DNA of 64,000 nucleotides from Soonwooa sp032078105. GTDB taxonomy: Bacteria > Bacteroidota > Bacteroidia > Flavobacteriales > Weeksellaceae. Positions 8,103-18,546 of this stretch are shown here, piece after piece (position 1 is the stretch's first letter; the number at the start of each line of letters is the position of its first letter). Location: assembly GCA_046269235.1 (NCBI GenBank), contig JBJZOS010000001.1, forward strand, positions 310,001 to 374,000. The letters run 5' to 3'. The notes below the pieces were generated by a model, which made no database searches, was not told the origin of the DNA, and saw only the letters and a program-made list of their open reading frames with translations. Made by a program: the position numbers and the translations under genes.

Positions 8103-11100
8103 ATGAATAAAAGAATTTTTGTAGAAAAGAAAGGCTTGTTTGATGTAGAAAGTCCAAAGGTTTTTTCGGAAATATTAAACCTTGTTTCCAACATCGAAAG
8201 CGTGAAAGTTTATAATATTTACGATATTTTCGGTATTGAGGAAGCTGATTTTAAAAAAGTGGTGAACTCCACTTTTGTAGATCCAGTTACCGATATTTTG
8301 CACGAAGAAAATCCTGCAAAAAACACCTTTTTTGCAACCGAATTTCTTCCAGGTCAATATGATCAAAGAGCCGATTCTGCGGAACAGTGTATCGCTCTGT
8401 TGACGCAAAATGGAAGCGCAAAGGTTCGAAGCGGAAAATTAATTGAGTTGAGCGGTGTTAGTGAGGGAGATTTGGTAAAAATCAAAAATTTATTGATTAA
8501 TAAAGTCGAATCCAAAGAAAAAGACCTGTTAAAACTGGAAATTCCAGCTGAAAACGAGCCGCAACCAGTGATCGTTTACGAAGGATTCATCGAGTGGAAT
8601 GCTGAAGAACTGAAAAACTTCTACAATAAAATTGGTTTTGCCTTTGGTTTAGATGATTTGGAGTTTATCCAGGCACATTTTAAATCAGAAAACCGAAATC
8701 CAACAGAAACCGAACTCAAAGTTTTAGACACGTATTGGAGCGATCATTGTCGCCACACCACTTTCGAAACTGAGCTGACGGAAATTGAGTTTAAAGGAAA
8801 GTTTAAAGAAACTTTAGAAAACATTTTTAAAGATTACTTAGAAAAAAGAAAATTCTTAGCACGGGAAGAAAAACCAATCTCTTTGATGGATTTGGGAACC
8901 ATTGCTGCAAAATATTTCCGCAAAACAGGAAAGCTGGAAAATCTTGTTGTTTCCGATGAAATCAATGCTTGCACCATAGAAATTGAAGCCGAATACGATG
9001 GCAAAAAAGAACCTTGGTATTTGCTTTTTAAGAATGAAACGCACAATCACCCAACGGAAATTGAGCCTTTTGGTGGTGCTTCTACATGTTTAGGAGGTGC
9101 AATCCGAGATCCTTTGTCCGGTCGTGCGTTTGTGTATCAAGCCATGCGTTTAACAGGTGCAGGAAATGTTTTAGAACCGATTTCGGCGACCATTTCAGGA
9201 AAATTGCCGCAAAGAACCATTACAAAACAAGCCGCAAATGGCTATGCGTCTTATGGTAACCAAATTGGTTTGGCGACCACATTAGTCAACGAAATTTATC
9301 ACGAAGGCTACAAAGCCAAAAGAATGGAAGTTGGTTTTGTGGTGGGCGCCGTTCCGAAAACTTGGGTTCGTCGTGAGAAGCCTGAAGCTGGCGATATCGT
9401 CGTGCTTTTGGGTGGTGCAACAGGTCGCGATGGTGTTGGAGGTGCTACAGGAAGTTCTAAGGAGCAAGACGAAACGTCTATTCATACACTTTCTACGGAG
9501 GTTCAGAAGGGAAATGCCGTTGAGGAAAGGAAAATTCAACGTTTGTTCAGAAATCCAGAAGTGACGACTTTAATTAAAAAATCAAACGATTTTGGTGCAG
9601 GTGGTGTTTCCGTAGCGATTGGTGAAATTGCTGATTCACTTGAAATTAATCTCGATGTTTTGCCTTTGAAATATGAAGGTTTGAATGGGACTGAACTGGC
9701 CATTTCTGAATCTCAGGAAAGAATGGCCGTGGTTATTGAAGCTAAAGACGAAGCAAAATTTGTGGAATTCTGCGAAAAAGAAAACATCAAAGCCGTTGTT
9801 GTTGCTAAAGTAACGGATTCCGGAAGAATGCAGATGTTCTGGAAAGGTGATAAAATTGTGGATTTGAGCCGAGAATTTTTGGATACCAATGGTTGTGCGA
9901 AAAAACAAACCGTAGAAGTTTCTCATTTAAAGGAATTTAAAAACGATAAAATTGAATTTACAGAAGAGAATTTTGTAAATAGTTTAATAGATAAAAATAA
10001 CGCTTCGCAAAAAGGTTTGTTGGAAATGTTTGATGCTTCTGTAGGTGCAACGTCAGTAGCAATGCCACTGGGCGGAAAATATCAACTCACAGAAATGGAA
10101 GGAAGCGTACAAACGTTACCTATTTTGAATGCCGAAAATATAGAAACCGTTTCTTTGGCAAGTTGGGGTTTTGATGCGGATTTATCGGAAGAAAATTCGA
10201 TGATTGGTGCTGCAAATGCTGTCGTAGAAAGTGTTTCTAAGATTGTTGCAATGGGAGGCGATTACAAAAAAATACGTTTGAGTTTCCAGGAATATTTTGA
10301 GAAATTAGGAAATCAACCCGAAAAATGGGGCAAACCAATGGCTTCGTTGTTGGGTGCTTACAATGCTCAAATGAATCTTGGTTTGGCTGCGATTGGTGGC
10401 AAAGACTCGATGAGCGGGACCTTCCAAAATATCAATGTGCCGCCAACATTAATTTCGTTTGCGTGTGCAAATGGTGTGAAGCGTCATATTATTTCTCCTG
10501 AATTCAAATTGGGTGGTAATCATTTGTATCATTTTTATCATCAAAGCGATGAAAACGGACTTCCAAATTACGATGTTCTAAAAGACGTTTACGAATTTAT
10601 TCACGATGGAATTTTAAAGAAAACCATTGTTTCGGCTAAAACCATAAAAGAAGGTGGCGTAGCGGTAGCTTTGGCAAAAATGGCTTTCGGAAATGCTTTG
10701 GGAGCCACTGTCACTGTAGATGAAAATCAGATTTTAGAAAAAAATATTGGTGGTTTAATTATCGAATCCGTTGAAAAATTGACTCACCCATCTTTACATA
10801 AGATAGGAAAAGTTATTGAAAATGATTTGCTGACCATAAATCATCTCGAATTTCAAATTGAGGATCTTAGATCTAATTTTGTTGGTACTTTTGAAAATTT
10901 ATTTCCGACTTCAGAAAAAGAAAAAATCGTTGTTAATCTTGATGAAAGCTTGAATTCAACGAATCCAAGAAATATCATCATCAAAAAGCACGGCATTGCA
11001 AAACCAAAAGTTTTCGCACCTGTTTTCCCAGGCACCAATTGCGAATACGAGACCCAAAACGCTTTCAGAAAAGAAGGTGCCGAAGTTTCCAGTTTGCCAT

Positions 11101-11792
11101 TAATCAATCTCGATTTTAATAAATTGAATGAAAGTATCGACGCTTGGGTAAAAGAAATTGAACAATCTCAAATTTTGGTTTTTTCAGGAGGTTTTTCGGC
11201 AGGTGATGAGCCTGATGGTTCGGCAAAATTCATCGTCAACGTTTTGAAAAACGAAAAGATGAAAGAGGCTGTTCACAATTTGTTGCAGCGCGACGGAATG
11301 ATTTTAGGAATTTGCAACGGTTTCCAGGCTTTGGTGAAATCAGGATTGCTTCCTTATGGTGAAATCCGAGATTTAGACGCCAATTCACCAACGTTGGCGC
11401 ACAACGCCATTGGACGACATATTTCTCAAATGGTAAATGTAAAAGTCGTAAACGAAGATTCTCCTTGGTTGAAAGGCATGAAAGGTTTAACCTACACGAT
11501 ACCAATTTCTCATGGTGAAGGTCGCTTTATGGCTTCGGAAGAGGTTTTAACGGAACTTTACAAAAACGGACAAATTGCAACGCAATACATCGATTTCGAT
11601 GAGAATATTGCACACGGAATGCCTTTTAATCCTAATAATTCATTATTCGGAATTGAGGGAATTACCAGTTTGGACGGAAAAATATTCGGTAGAATGGGAC
11701 ATCCCGAAAGATTTGCAGATGGCTTGATGAAGAATATTCCAACGGCCAACTACCACAACATCTTCAAAAATGGAGTGGAGTATTTTAAGTAA
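8103..11792 (+). CDS. purL: Phosphoribosylformylglycinamidine synthase (large, single-chain form)
   Basis: This is the fourth step of purine synthesis: FGAR + glutamine + ATP gives FGAM. At 1229 residues it is the long fused form that combines the PurS-like, PurL and PurQ parts. Visible features are an N-terminal PurS-like region, the linker-domain motif LKVLDTYWSDHCRHTTF, the FGAM-synthetase sequences NETHNHPTEIEPFGGA and GGATGRDGVGGATGSS, and the second AIR-synthase-like half with AIGGKDSMSGTF. The C-terminal glutamine amidotransferase has GICNGFQALV (nucleophile Cys1071) and ISHGEGRF (His1137). No separate purS/purQ is needed. A terminator follows. Confidence 0.98.
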   Translation: MNKRIFVEKKGLFDVESPKVFSEILNLVSNIESVKVYNIYDIFGIEEADFKKVVNSTFVDPVTDILHEENPAKNTFFATEFLPGQYDQRADSAEQCIALLTQNGSAKVRSGKLIELSGVSEGDLVKIKNLLINKVESKEKDLLKLEIPAENEPQPVIVYEGFIEWNAEELKNFYNKIGFAFGLDDLEFIQAHFKSENRNPTETELKVLDTYWSDHCRHTTFETELTEIEFKGKFKETLENIFKDYLEKRKFLAREEKPISLMDLGTIAAKYFRKTGKLENLVVSDEINACTIEIEAEYDGKKEPWYLLFKNETHNHPTEIEPFGGASTCLGGAIRDPLSGRAFVYQAMRLTGAGNVLEPISATISGKLPQRTITKQAANGYASYGNQIGLATTLVNEIYHEGYKAKRMEVGFVVGAVPKTWVRREKPEAGDIVVLLGGATGRDGVGGATGSSKEQDETSIHTLSTEVQKGNAVEERKIQRLFRNPEVTTLIKKSNDFGAGGVSVAIGEIADSLEINLDVLPLKYEGLNGTELAISESQERMAVVIEAKDEAKFVEFCEKENIKAVVVAKVTDSGRMQMFWKGDKIVDLSREFLDTNGCAKKQTVEVSHLKEFKNDKIEFTEENFVNSLIDKNNASQKGLLEMFDASVGATSVAMPLGGKYQLTEMEGSVQTLPILNAENIETVSLASWGFDADLSEENSMIGAANAVVESVSKIVAMGGDYKKIRLSFQEYFEKLGNQPEKWGKPMASLLGAYNAQMNLGLAAIGGKDSMSGTFQNINVPPTLISFACANGVKRHIISPEFKLGGNHLYHFYHQSDENGLPNYDVLKDVYEFIHDGILKKTIVSAKTIKEGGVAVALAKMAFGNALGATVTVDENQILEKNIGGLIIESVEKLTHPSLHKIGKVIENDLLTINHLEFQIEDLRSNFVGTFENLFPTSEKEKIVVNLDESLNSTNPRNIIIKKHGIAKPKVFAPVFPGTNCEYETQNAFRKEGAEVSSLPLINLDFNKLNESIDAWVKEIEQSQILVFSGGFSAGDEPDGSAKFIVNVLKNEKMKEAVHNLLQRDGMILGICNGFQALVKSGLLPYGEIRDLDANSPTLAHNAIGRHISQMVNVKVVNEDSPWLKGMKGLTYTIPISHGEGRFMASEEVLTELYKNGQIATQYIDFDENIAHGMPFNPNNSLFGIEGITSLDGKIFGRMGHPERFADGLMKNIPTANYHNIFKNGVEYFK

Positions 11793-11816
11793 AATCAAAT
11801 TTTAAATTATATCAAC

Positions 11817-11848
11817 ATCCGTCTTTTCGAAGGCGGATTTTTGTTTTT
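11817..11848 (+). terminator. Intrinsic terminator after purL
   Basis: The stem atccgtctt (11817-11825) / aaggcggat (11830-11838), with one G-T pair and a ttcg tetraloop, is followed by a T-rich run. Confidence 0.92.
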
Positions 11849-11942
11849 TTATGAAATTCAAAATTTCTTTAACATCGATAGTTAGGCAATTTTTAGGTTT
11901 TTGAAAAGGGAATTCTTACTTTTAAAAATTAAAATTTAGACA

Positions 11943-14417
11943 TTGGCACATCGCATTTATTTATACAATCTCGATATTACAAGCAAAGAAACTTTTCCTA
12001 ACTATCTTGGTGAGTGGAACTACGAAATTCCGTTATTATTGATTCCGCTTGTTTCTGGGAATTTGCGCGCAAAAGGCAAGCAATTGTTTGCTGACAAACA
12101 AGAAGGCATTAGCCGATTGCGAAGTTTTTTTAATCTAATTGCGGACACTTACCAATGGCATTACAAGAAATTTTACTACGAGCCAGTCAACCAGATGTTC
12201 CAGTTTTTGGAAGATTTGCCGTTTGATACATTTCAGATTGACGGTAGCGATGTCTTCACGATGAATGTCGAATCTCCGAAAGAGCAAGCCAAAGACTGGG
12301 TTTTGGAAATCGATAACAAATGGAAAAATTTTGAAACCGCGATTGAACATCAAGACCTTAATTTCCTGAATCCGCAATTCTTTATGACCGGTTACGAGTC
12401 GTTTCAGGAGATTATGGAAACCGATTGGATTAACTACGGTTTGGGCTATTTTGAGTACCATTTGTTTTTAAAAAATAACATTAAAGTTTATGAAATTGAA
12501 GGAAAGTTTGGTCTAGAAACTAGCAAAGGCATTAAAATTACAGAGCTAATCTATGATGAAATCTACGATTGGAGCGATACGAATATTGCTTTGGTTAGAG
12601 TGGATGGGCTTTTTGGTTATATCTCAATGGATGGGAAAATCTTGGTTCCGCCTATTTACCAAGACGCTTTCGATGTTAAATCTTTAGATAAAATTTCGGT
12701 GGCGGAAGTCCACATGAATGACAAAATCGGGATTATTAATTGTAATACAAATCAACTGATTTTGCCTTGCGAATACGACGAATTGGAGATTCTTAACTAT
12801 GCTTATTTTAATGTTTTTAAAAACGGAATATGGCAAGTTTTTGATATAGAAAATCAACAACTTTTAAATATGTTGAGTTCTAATGTTTTTGAAATGGATT
12901 ATTGCTCAGATTTGTTTTTTACTAAAGAGAAAGGGACTCAGAAAAGAAAGTTCTATACTAAGAATGGCTTTTTTATAGGAGAATATATTGAAGAATCTAT
13001 TTCTAAAATTGGAGAACATTACTTTGAGATTAAACCAAATAAATTTCAGACTAAGTTTTCTATCATCAACTTTCGAGGTGAAATTTTAGAAACTGAAATC
13101 GACAAAATAATAAAGTTGGACGATTATCAATCATTTGCTTATAAAAAAGATAAAAGATGGCGATTGTTTGATGGCGTTCAGCATGTTTATGTGTTAGAAA
13201 ATGACGAAATTGAAGATGTTTTTCTTGATGATTTTAAATTTGCTTTTAAAGAAACTTGGGGTATTAAAGGCAGTTTTGGAAAAGGATTGTATCATGTTCT
13301 GGAACATCAATTTTGGATTGAACCAAATTCCGATTACAAAGCTTTTGAAGTTTTAAACGCGAAATTTTTACGAATTAAAGCACAAAAGTACAGTCAGTTT
13401 TTTGATGTTGAAAAACGAACGTTGAGCGACAAATGCGATTGGGTTTGTCAGCCATTTTTTAGTTTGAAAAATGATGGAGATTTGGGTGAGAATTTTGTTT
13501 TATTTAAGGATAATCAAGTTTTCCGAGTTTTAGAAAATCATGAGTTTAAGTTAATTTCGGATGAGCAATATGGTGAAATTAATGAGCAACGTTACAACTT
13601 GCGTGGTCAAGATCTTAAATTTTGGAATTGTTTTTTTGAGAATTGGACCAAAAATTCTGGTGAAGATTATGAACTAAAATTTGACTTGCCGACCATTTTC
13701 AATTTGGCTATTAATTATGCAAAAGATGGTCAATTTGACGACGCCATACGACTTTATACACATGCTTCAAAATTGGGCGATACAGATTCGATGATAGAAT
13801 TGGGATTGTTGTTAAGCGATAAGGAAGCTGATTATTATCGACCAAAAGAGGCGGTAATGTGGATGGAAAAAGCTGCCGAAACTAATAATGCTGTTGCATT
13901 TAACAATCTTGGTTATTTTTATCAATGTGAAATTGGTTATGATTTTGATGTGTCAAAAATGTTTGAGATGTACGAAAAAGCGGCATCATTGGGCGATGGA
14001 ATGGCGATGAGCAATCTTGGAGATTTGTATTTTTACGCAGAACATGTCGACCAAGATTACGGCAAAGCTTTGGAATATTACAAGGAGGCCAGCCGAAAGT
14101 TGTACAGCAACAATGCCAATGTTGTCGAAATCTACTATCAAAAAGGCGATTTTGAAAACGTCCTAAAGCATCTTAAAAAAGATTACGAAGATTCTTATTC
14201 CAATATTTATTATGGGATTCTTTATGATTTTGGATATGGTGTAAAACAAGATTCGAAAAAAGCCGTTAAATACTACGAAAAAGCTAATAACTATCGTGCT
14301 TATCCTTATGCAACAGAGCGACTTTTAGCTTATTATTCTGAGGGTGGAGACTTTGCAAATCCCAAACTTTATGAAAAATGGAGACAATATGCGGAGGATA
14401 ACGACATCGATTTATAA
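11943..14417 (+). CDS. WG-repeat and Sel1-like-repeat protein
   Basis: An 824-residue protein without signal peptide or membrane segment. Residues 1-170 form an unrecognised, aromatic-rich domain. About residues 175-330 contain degenerate WG-type beta repeats (DGLFGYISMDGKILVPPIY, MNDKIGIINCNTNQLILP, KNGIWQVFDIENQQLL), continuing more weakly to about 560. From about 590 to the end, Sel1/TPR-like helical repeats follow (AIRLYTHASKLGDTDSMIEL, AVMWMEKAAETNNAVAFNNL, MYEKAASLGDGMAMSNLGDL, KAVKYYEKANNYR). The start is TTG at 11943: an in-frame TAG lies just upstream and the next ATG is some 80 codons in. Both repeat types usually mediate protein contacts; no catalytic motif is visible. The gene stands alone after the purL terminator. 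Function unknown. Confidence 0.85.
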   Translation: MAHRIYLYNLDITSKETFPNYLGEWNYEIPLLLIPLVSGNLRAKGKQLFADKQEGISRLRSFFNLIADTYQWHYKKFYYEPVNQMFQFLEDLPFDTFQIDGSDVFTMNVESPKEQAKDWVLEIDNKWKNFETAIEHQDLNFLNPQFFMTGYESFQEIMETDWINYGLGYFEYHLFLKNNIKVYEIEGKFGLETSKGIKITELIYDEIYDWSDTNIALVRVDGLFGYISMDGKILVPPIYQDAFDVKSLDKISVAEVHMNDKIGIINCNTNQLILPCEYDELEILNYAYFNVFKNGIWQVFDIENQQLLNMLSSNVFEMDYCSDLFFTKEKGTQKRKFYTKNGFFIGEYIEESISKIGEHYFEIKPNKFQTKFSIINFRGEILETEIDKIIKLDDYQSFAYKKDKRWRLFDGVQHVYVLENDEIEDVFLDDFKFAFKETWGIKGSFGKGLYHVLEHQFWIEPNSDYKAFEVLNAKFLRIKAQKYSQFFDVEKRTLSDKCDWVCQPFFSLKNDGDLGENFVLFKDNQVFRVLENHEFKLISDEQYGEINEQRYNLRGQDLKFWNCFFENWTKNSGEDYELKFDLPTIFNLAINYAKDGQFDDAIRLYTHASKLGDTDSMIELGLLLSDKEADYYRPKEAVMWMEKAAETNNAVAFNNLGYFYQCEIGYDFDVSKMFEMYEKAASLGDGMAMSNLGDLYFYAEHVDQDYGKALEYYKEASRKLYSNNANVVEIYYQKGDFENVLKHLKKDYEDSYSNIYYGILYDFGYGVKQDSKKAVKYYEKANNYRAYPYATERLLAYYSEGGDFANPKLYEKWRQYAEDNDIDL

Positions 14418-14499
14418 GAGTTTTTTCTTTAAAGCGAAAAATAGATTTGTTCGATTAAAGAAACTTACAAACTTAGAAATATAGACCACATACAATTCC

Positions 14500-14507
14500 T
14501 ATATTTG
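14500..14507 (+). promoter_or_regulatory. -7 box for the SRPBCC/GyrI-like gene
   Basis: TATATTTG lies 20 bases before the ATG at 14528 and fits TAnnTTTG. No clear -33 element is seen. Confidence 0.5.
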
Positions 14508-14527
14508 CACTTGAATCATTCCTAAAT

Positions 14528-15565
14528 ATGCGCTGGATAAAATTTGGAGTTTTAATTTTAATAATACTTTTCGGGATTTACGCCGTTTCGATGACTTTTG
14601 TGGAGGAGCAAAAAGAATATACTGTACAGTCAAAAGTCGGTTATCCGATTGACAAGGTCTTTCCGCAGTTTAATAATTTGCAAAATTTTGCGCATTGGCA
14701 TGATTTCTTCACGAGTGATAAAAATTTGGGATTCAGTTTTTTTACGCCTTATTCTGGACAAGGATCATCGATGAAATTCTTTAATAAAAAGAAACAAAAT
14801 CAGTATGGCGAGATGTTTGTTAGGTACGAAAACCCAATGAGAACCTTGCGCTATCAACTGTTTTTGGAGGACGAATCTTATCCTTATTTAATCGATGTTA
14901 AATTTATGGCTAAAGGAGAATCGACGGATATTGTTTGGAAAGTTAAAACGCCAAAACAACCCTTGTTGAAACGTTCTATTAACTTAATGACTGAAGGTGT
15001 CTTCGTTGATAAAATTGATAAAAGTATTAAACATTTGACGGCGATTTTAGGAAATAAAGTTGATAAAGAAAACCTCATTGCGTCTATCAAATATGATAGC
15101 ATTATGGTCGAAAATCAGGAAAGTGCTTTGTTGTTGGGGGTTAACGTAACGACGTCTAACAAGAAGGATGCGCTTATCAAGAATATTGTAATTAACCATA
15201 ATAAAGTCGTTAATTTTGTTAAACAAGATTTGGGCAAGAAAGATGACGAGTTCGGAAGTCCAATGTTAATCACTAATCCGAATAATTTTAAGGATAAAGA
15301 AGTGTCGTATTATTATGGCGTGGCTTTACCCAAAAGAATAGGCATTCAAGATAATAATTATACATTCCGTACAATTAATGGCGGAAAAACATATGTGATT
15401 TATTATCAAGGAAGTTACGCTGGTAGGATAAAAAGCGTCCAACAGTTGATGCAAAAAGCAAAAAAAGATACCATGCGGTATAACGATTTGCAAGAACAAT
15501 TTTTAGAAGAACCCGATGCTGGATCTGACGTAAAACTAAAATTGCAGCTTCCCGTTTACCGATAA
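14528..15565 (+). CDS. Membrane-anchored SRPBCC + GyrI-like effector-binding protein
   Basis: A 345-residue protein. Residues 5-22 form one hydrophobic segment, probably an uncleaved anchor. Residues about 28-170 look like an SRPBCC (polyketide cyclase/START-like) domain: YTVQSKVGYPIDKVFPQFNN, then NFAHWHDFF. Residues about 190-345 resemble a GyrI-like small-molecule-binding domain (YYYGVALPKR, GGKTYVIYYQGSYAGRIKSV, ending VKLKLQLPVYR). No DNA-binding region is present, so it is not a transcription factor. Both folds bind small hydrophobic or amphipathic ligands; a ligand-sensing or carrier role at the membrane is inference. It has its own -7 box and lies upstream of sucA. Confidence 0.82.
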   Translation: MRWIKFGVLILIILFGIYAVSMTFVEEQKEYTVQSKVGYPIDKVFPQFNNLQNFAHWHDFFTSDKNLGFSFFTPYSGQGSSMKFFNKKKQNQYGEMFVRYENPMRTLRYQLFLEDESYPYLIDVKFMAKGESTDIVWKVKTPKQPLLKRSINLMTEGVFVDKIDKSIKHLTAILGNKVDKENLIASIKYDSIMVENQESALLLGVNVTTSNKKDALIKNIVINHNKVVNFVKQDLGKKDDEFGSPMLITNPNNFKDKEVSYYYGVALPKRIGIQDNNYTFRTINGGKTYVIYYQGSYAGRIKSVQQLMQKAKKDTMRYNDLQEQFLEEPDAGSDVKLKLQLPVYR

Positions 15566-15642
15566 TTGAAGACTTGGAAAACTGATATTTAACATATTGT
15601 TAAAAAGCAAATTCGATTGCCAGTTAATAGATAAAAATTTAG

Positions 15643-15650
15643 TAAATTTG
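15643..15650 (+). promoter_or_regulatory. Probable promoter -7 box for sucAB
   Basis: TAAATTTG lies 44 bases before the sucA ATG. A ttgc at 15617-15620 may serve as -33, but the gap is about 4 bases longer than the usual 19. Confidence 0.5.
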
Positions 15651-15693
15651 TTGGCAATATTTGATAATTTTTATAAACAGATAATCTGTAATA

Positions 15694-18486
15694 ATGGATA
15701 AATTTTCGTTTCTAAATGCCGCACATGCCCAGTTGATTGACGACATGTATGAGCAGTACCTGAAATACCCAGATTCTTTAGAACCTTCATGGAAGGCTTT
15801 TTTCCAAGGTTTTGACTTTGCAAGAGAATATTATGGTGATGATGAAAGCTATGACGTATCACCTGTTGTACAGTATGCTCAACAAAGCGTAAACACTGGT
15901 CAAGCTTCGGAAGATATTAGTAAAGAATTCAAAGTTCTTAACCTAATAGAAGCCTACAGAACACGTGGACACCTTTTCACAAAAACCAATCCGGTTAGAG
16001 AAAGAAGACACTTCGTGCCAACTTTGGATATTGAAAATTTTGAATTGTCACAAGCTGACCTTTCTAAAAAATTCAATTCTGCAACAACAACTGGGATGTC
16101 TGGTCCCGCGACTTTAGCTGATATTATCAAGCATCTTGATGAGATCTATTGCGATTCTATCGGTATAGAATATATGCACATTAACGATGTTGAGGAAAAG
16201 CAATTTATCAGGGATTGGGTTAGCGTTAACGAAAATCATCCGAAGTTATCTGCGGAAGAAAAAACGGAAATCCTTTTCAAACTTAACCAAGCGGTTGCTT
16301 TTGAAAATTATTTACATACAAAATTCGTTGGTCAAAAACGTTTTTCTTTGGAAGGTGGAGAGTCTTTGATTCCTGCACTTGATCAATTAATTACAAGATC
16401 ATCTCAACTTGGTGTTGACGAGGTTGTATTAGGAATGGCACACAGAGGTCGTCTTAATGTTTTAACTAATATTTTCCAAAAATCATACAAAGAAATTTTC
16501 TCTGAGTTCGAAGGGAAAGAATTTGAAGAAGACGTATTTTCTGGAGATGTTAAGTACCATTTGGGTTCTTCTAAAACGATAACAACAGCTAATGGAGAAG
16601 AGGTCATTATCAATTTGACACCAAACCCATCTCACTTAGAAACTGTTGCTGCTTTGGTTGAAGGTATTTGTCGTGCAAAAGTTGACCACAAGTATAAAGA
16701 TTACAAAAAAGTTTTACCAATTGTTATCCATGGTGACGGTGCAATTGCTGGCCAAGGTATCGTGTACGAAGTTGCGCAAATGATGACTTTGGATGGATAC
16801 AAAACAGGCGGTACCGTACATATTGTTGTTAACAACCAAGTGTCGTTTACAACCAATTATTTAGACGCAAGATCATCGATCTATTCTACAGATATTGCAA
16901 AGGTAACGCAATCTCCAGTTATGCATGTCAATGCTGATGATGTAGAAGCCGTTGTACATGCGATTCGTTTTGCGGCGGACTTCCGTGCAAGATTCGGAAA
17001 AGATGTATACATAGACCTATTAGGTTATAGAAAATATGGTCACAATGAAGGTGACGAGCCAAGATTTACACAACCAAATCTTTATAAGAGTATTTCTAAA
17101 CATCCTAATCCAAGAGAAATCTACAAGCAAAAGTTGATAAAGGAGAACATTGTTTCTGACGAAGTTCTTAAAACGATGGAGCAAGATTTTAAAAAGTTGT
17201 TGGATGAAAATTTTGATGCCTCTAAAGAAATTACGCGTAATGCAATGACTCCTTTTATGGCAGATGATTGGGTAGATTTCCCAATGGCGCCAAAAGGTTC
17301 TGTTCTTAAAGATTATGATACTAAATATGATTTAGCAAAACTTAAAGAATTAGCTATTAAAATTTCAACACTTCCTGCTGATAAAAAATTCTTGAACAAA
17401 ATCACGAGATTGTTCGAAAACCGTATCAAAATGGTACACAACAATTCTTTGGATTGGGCAATGGGAGAGCTGTTAGCTTATGCAACACTTTTAACAGAAC
17501 AATTCGGAATCAGAATTTCTGGGGAAGATGTCGAGAGAGGAACTTTCTCTCACCGTCATGCTGTTATTAAAACTGAAGATACAGAGGAAGAATACACGCC
17601 GCTTAAAGAGGTGTCTGACGCACAGTTTGATATTTTCAATTCGCATTTATCAGAGTACGCGGTTCTAGGATTTGACTATGGTTATGCGATGGCTTCTCCT
17701 AATACATTAACCATTTGGGAAGCACAGTTTGGTGACTTTATGAATGGTGCACAGATTATTATCGACCAATATCTAGTTGCTGCTGAGGAAAAATGGAAAA
17801 TCCAAGATGGTCTAGTAATGTTACTACCTCACGGATCAGAAGGCCAAGGTGCAGAACACTCTTCTGCGAGAATGGAAAGATTCTTGACATTGTGTGCTAA
17901 CGAGAATATCATCGTAGCAGATATCACTACGCCAGCCAACTATTTCCACTTGTTGAGAAGACAAATGAAATTTAATTTCAGAAAACCTTTGGTTGTATTT
18001 ACTCCAAAATCATTGTTAAGACATCCAAAAGTGGTTTCTAGTCTAGAAGAGATGGCAAACGGCGAATTCCAACCGATTTTGGACGATCCAACAGCTGACC
18101 CTAACAAAGTAGAACGTCTTGTTCTTTGTACTGGTAAATTGTATTTCGATTTATTAGCGAAGAAAGAAGAAAGTGGTGATGAGTCTGTTGCTTTGGTAAG
18201 ATTGGAGCAGTTGTACCCGCTTAATTTAAAAAAGATTGATGCTATTTTTGAAAAATATAAAAATAGAAAAGATCTCATCTGGGCACAAGAAGAACCTGAA
18301 AATATGGGAGCTTGGAGCTATATCTTAAGAAACTTTAGAGACACAGGTATCCAAGTTATTTCGCCAGTAGCATCAGGAACACCAGCGCCAGGTAGCCATA
18401 AGATGTTTGAAAGAAATCAAACTGCGATTATCAACAAAGTATTTAACTGTGATGACGCACCAACTAATAGACCAGTAACAGCTTAA
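15694..18486 (+). CDS. sucA: 2-oxoglutarate dehydrogenase E1 component
   Basis: The E1 subunit decarboxylates 2-oxoglutarate with thiamine diphosphate and passes the succinyl group to E2 lipoyl groups in the TCA cycle. The 930-residue length is typical. The N-terminal FLNAAHAQLIDDMYEQYLKYP is the E2-binding part. Thiamine-diphosphate motifs are GMAHRGRLNVL from residue 247 and IHGDGAIAGQG (His346); the transketolase-like region has LLPHGSEGQGAEHSSAR. The C-terminal EEPENMGAWSYI is conserved. sucB follows after 60 bases in one operon; the E3 subunit gene is not in the window. Confidence 0.98.
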   Translation: MDKFSFLNAAHAQLIDDMYEQYLKYPDSLEPSWKAFFQGFDFAREYYGDDESYDVSPVVQYAQQSVNTGQASEDISKEFKVLNLIEAYRTRGHLFTKTNPVRERRHFVPTLDIENFELSQADLSKKFNSATTTGMSGPATLADIIKHLDEIYCDSIGIEYMHINDVEEKQFIRDWVSVNENHPKLSAEEKTEILFKLNQAVAFENYLHTKFVGQKRFSLEGGESLIPALDQLITRSSQLGVDEVVLGMAHRGRLNVLTNIFQKSYKEIFSEFEGKEFEEDVFSGDVKYHLGSSKTITTANGEEVIINLTPNPSHLETVAALVEGICRAKVDHKYKDYKKVLPIVIHGDGAIAGQGIVYEVAQMMTLDGYKTGGTVHIVVNNQVSFTTNYLDARSSIYSTDIAKVTQSPVMHVNADDVEAVVHAIRFAADFRARFGKDVYIDLLGYRKYGHNEGDEPRFTQPNLYKSISKHPNPREIYKQKLIKENIVSDEVLKTMEQDFKKLLDENFDASKEITRNAMTPFMADDWVDFPMAPKGSVLKDYDTKYDLAKLKELAIKISTLPADKKFLNKITRLFENRIKMVHNNSLDWAMGELLAYATLLTEQFGIRISGEDVERGTFSHRHAVIKTEDTEEEYTPLKEVSDAQFDIFNSHLSEYAVLGFDYGYAMASPNTLTIWEAQFGDFMNGAQIIIDQYLVAAEEKWKIQDGLVMLLPHGSEGQGAEHSSARMERFLTLCANENIIVADITTPANYFHLLRRQMKFNFRKPLVVFTPKSLLRHPKVVSSLEEMANGEFQPILDDPTADPNKVERLVLCTGKLYFDLLAKKEESGDESVALVRLEQLYPLNLKKIDAIFEKYKNRKDLIWAQEEPENMGAWSYILRNFRDTGIQVISPVASGTPAPGSHKMFERNQTAIINKVFNCDDAPTNRPVTA

Positions 18487-18546
18487 TAATAAAAACTAAC
18501 GATATTTCCAGAGTTTAACTCTGTTTAAAACAAAAAAATTACTCCT

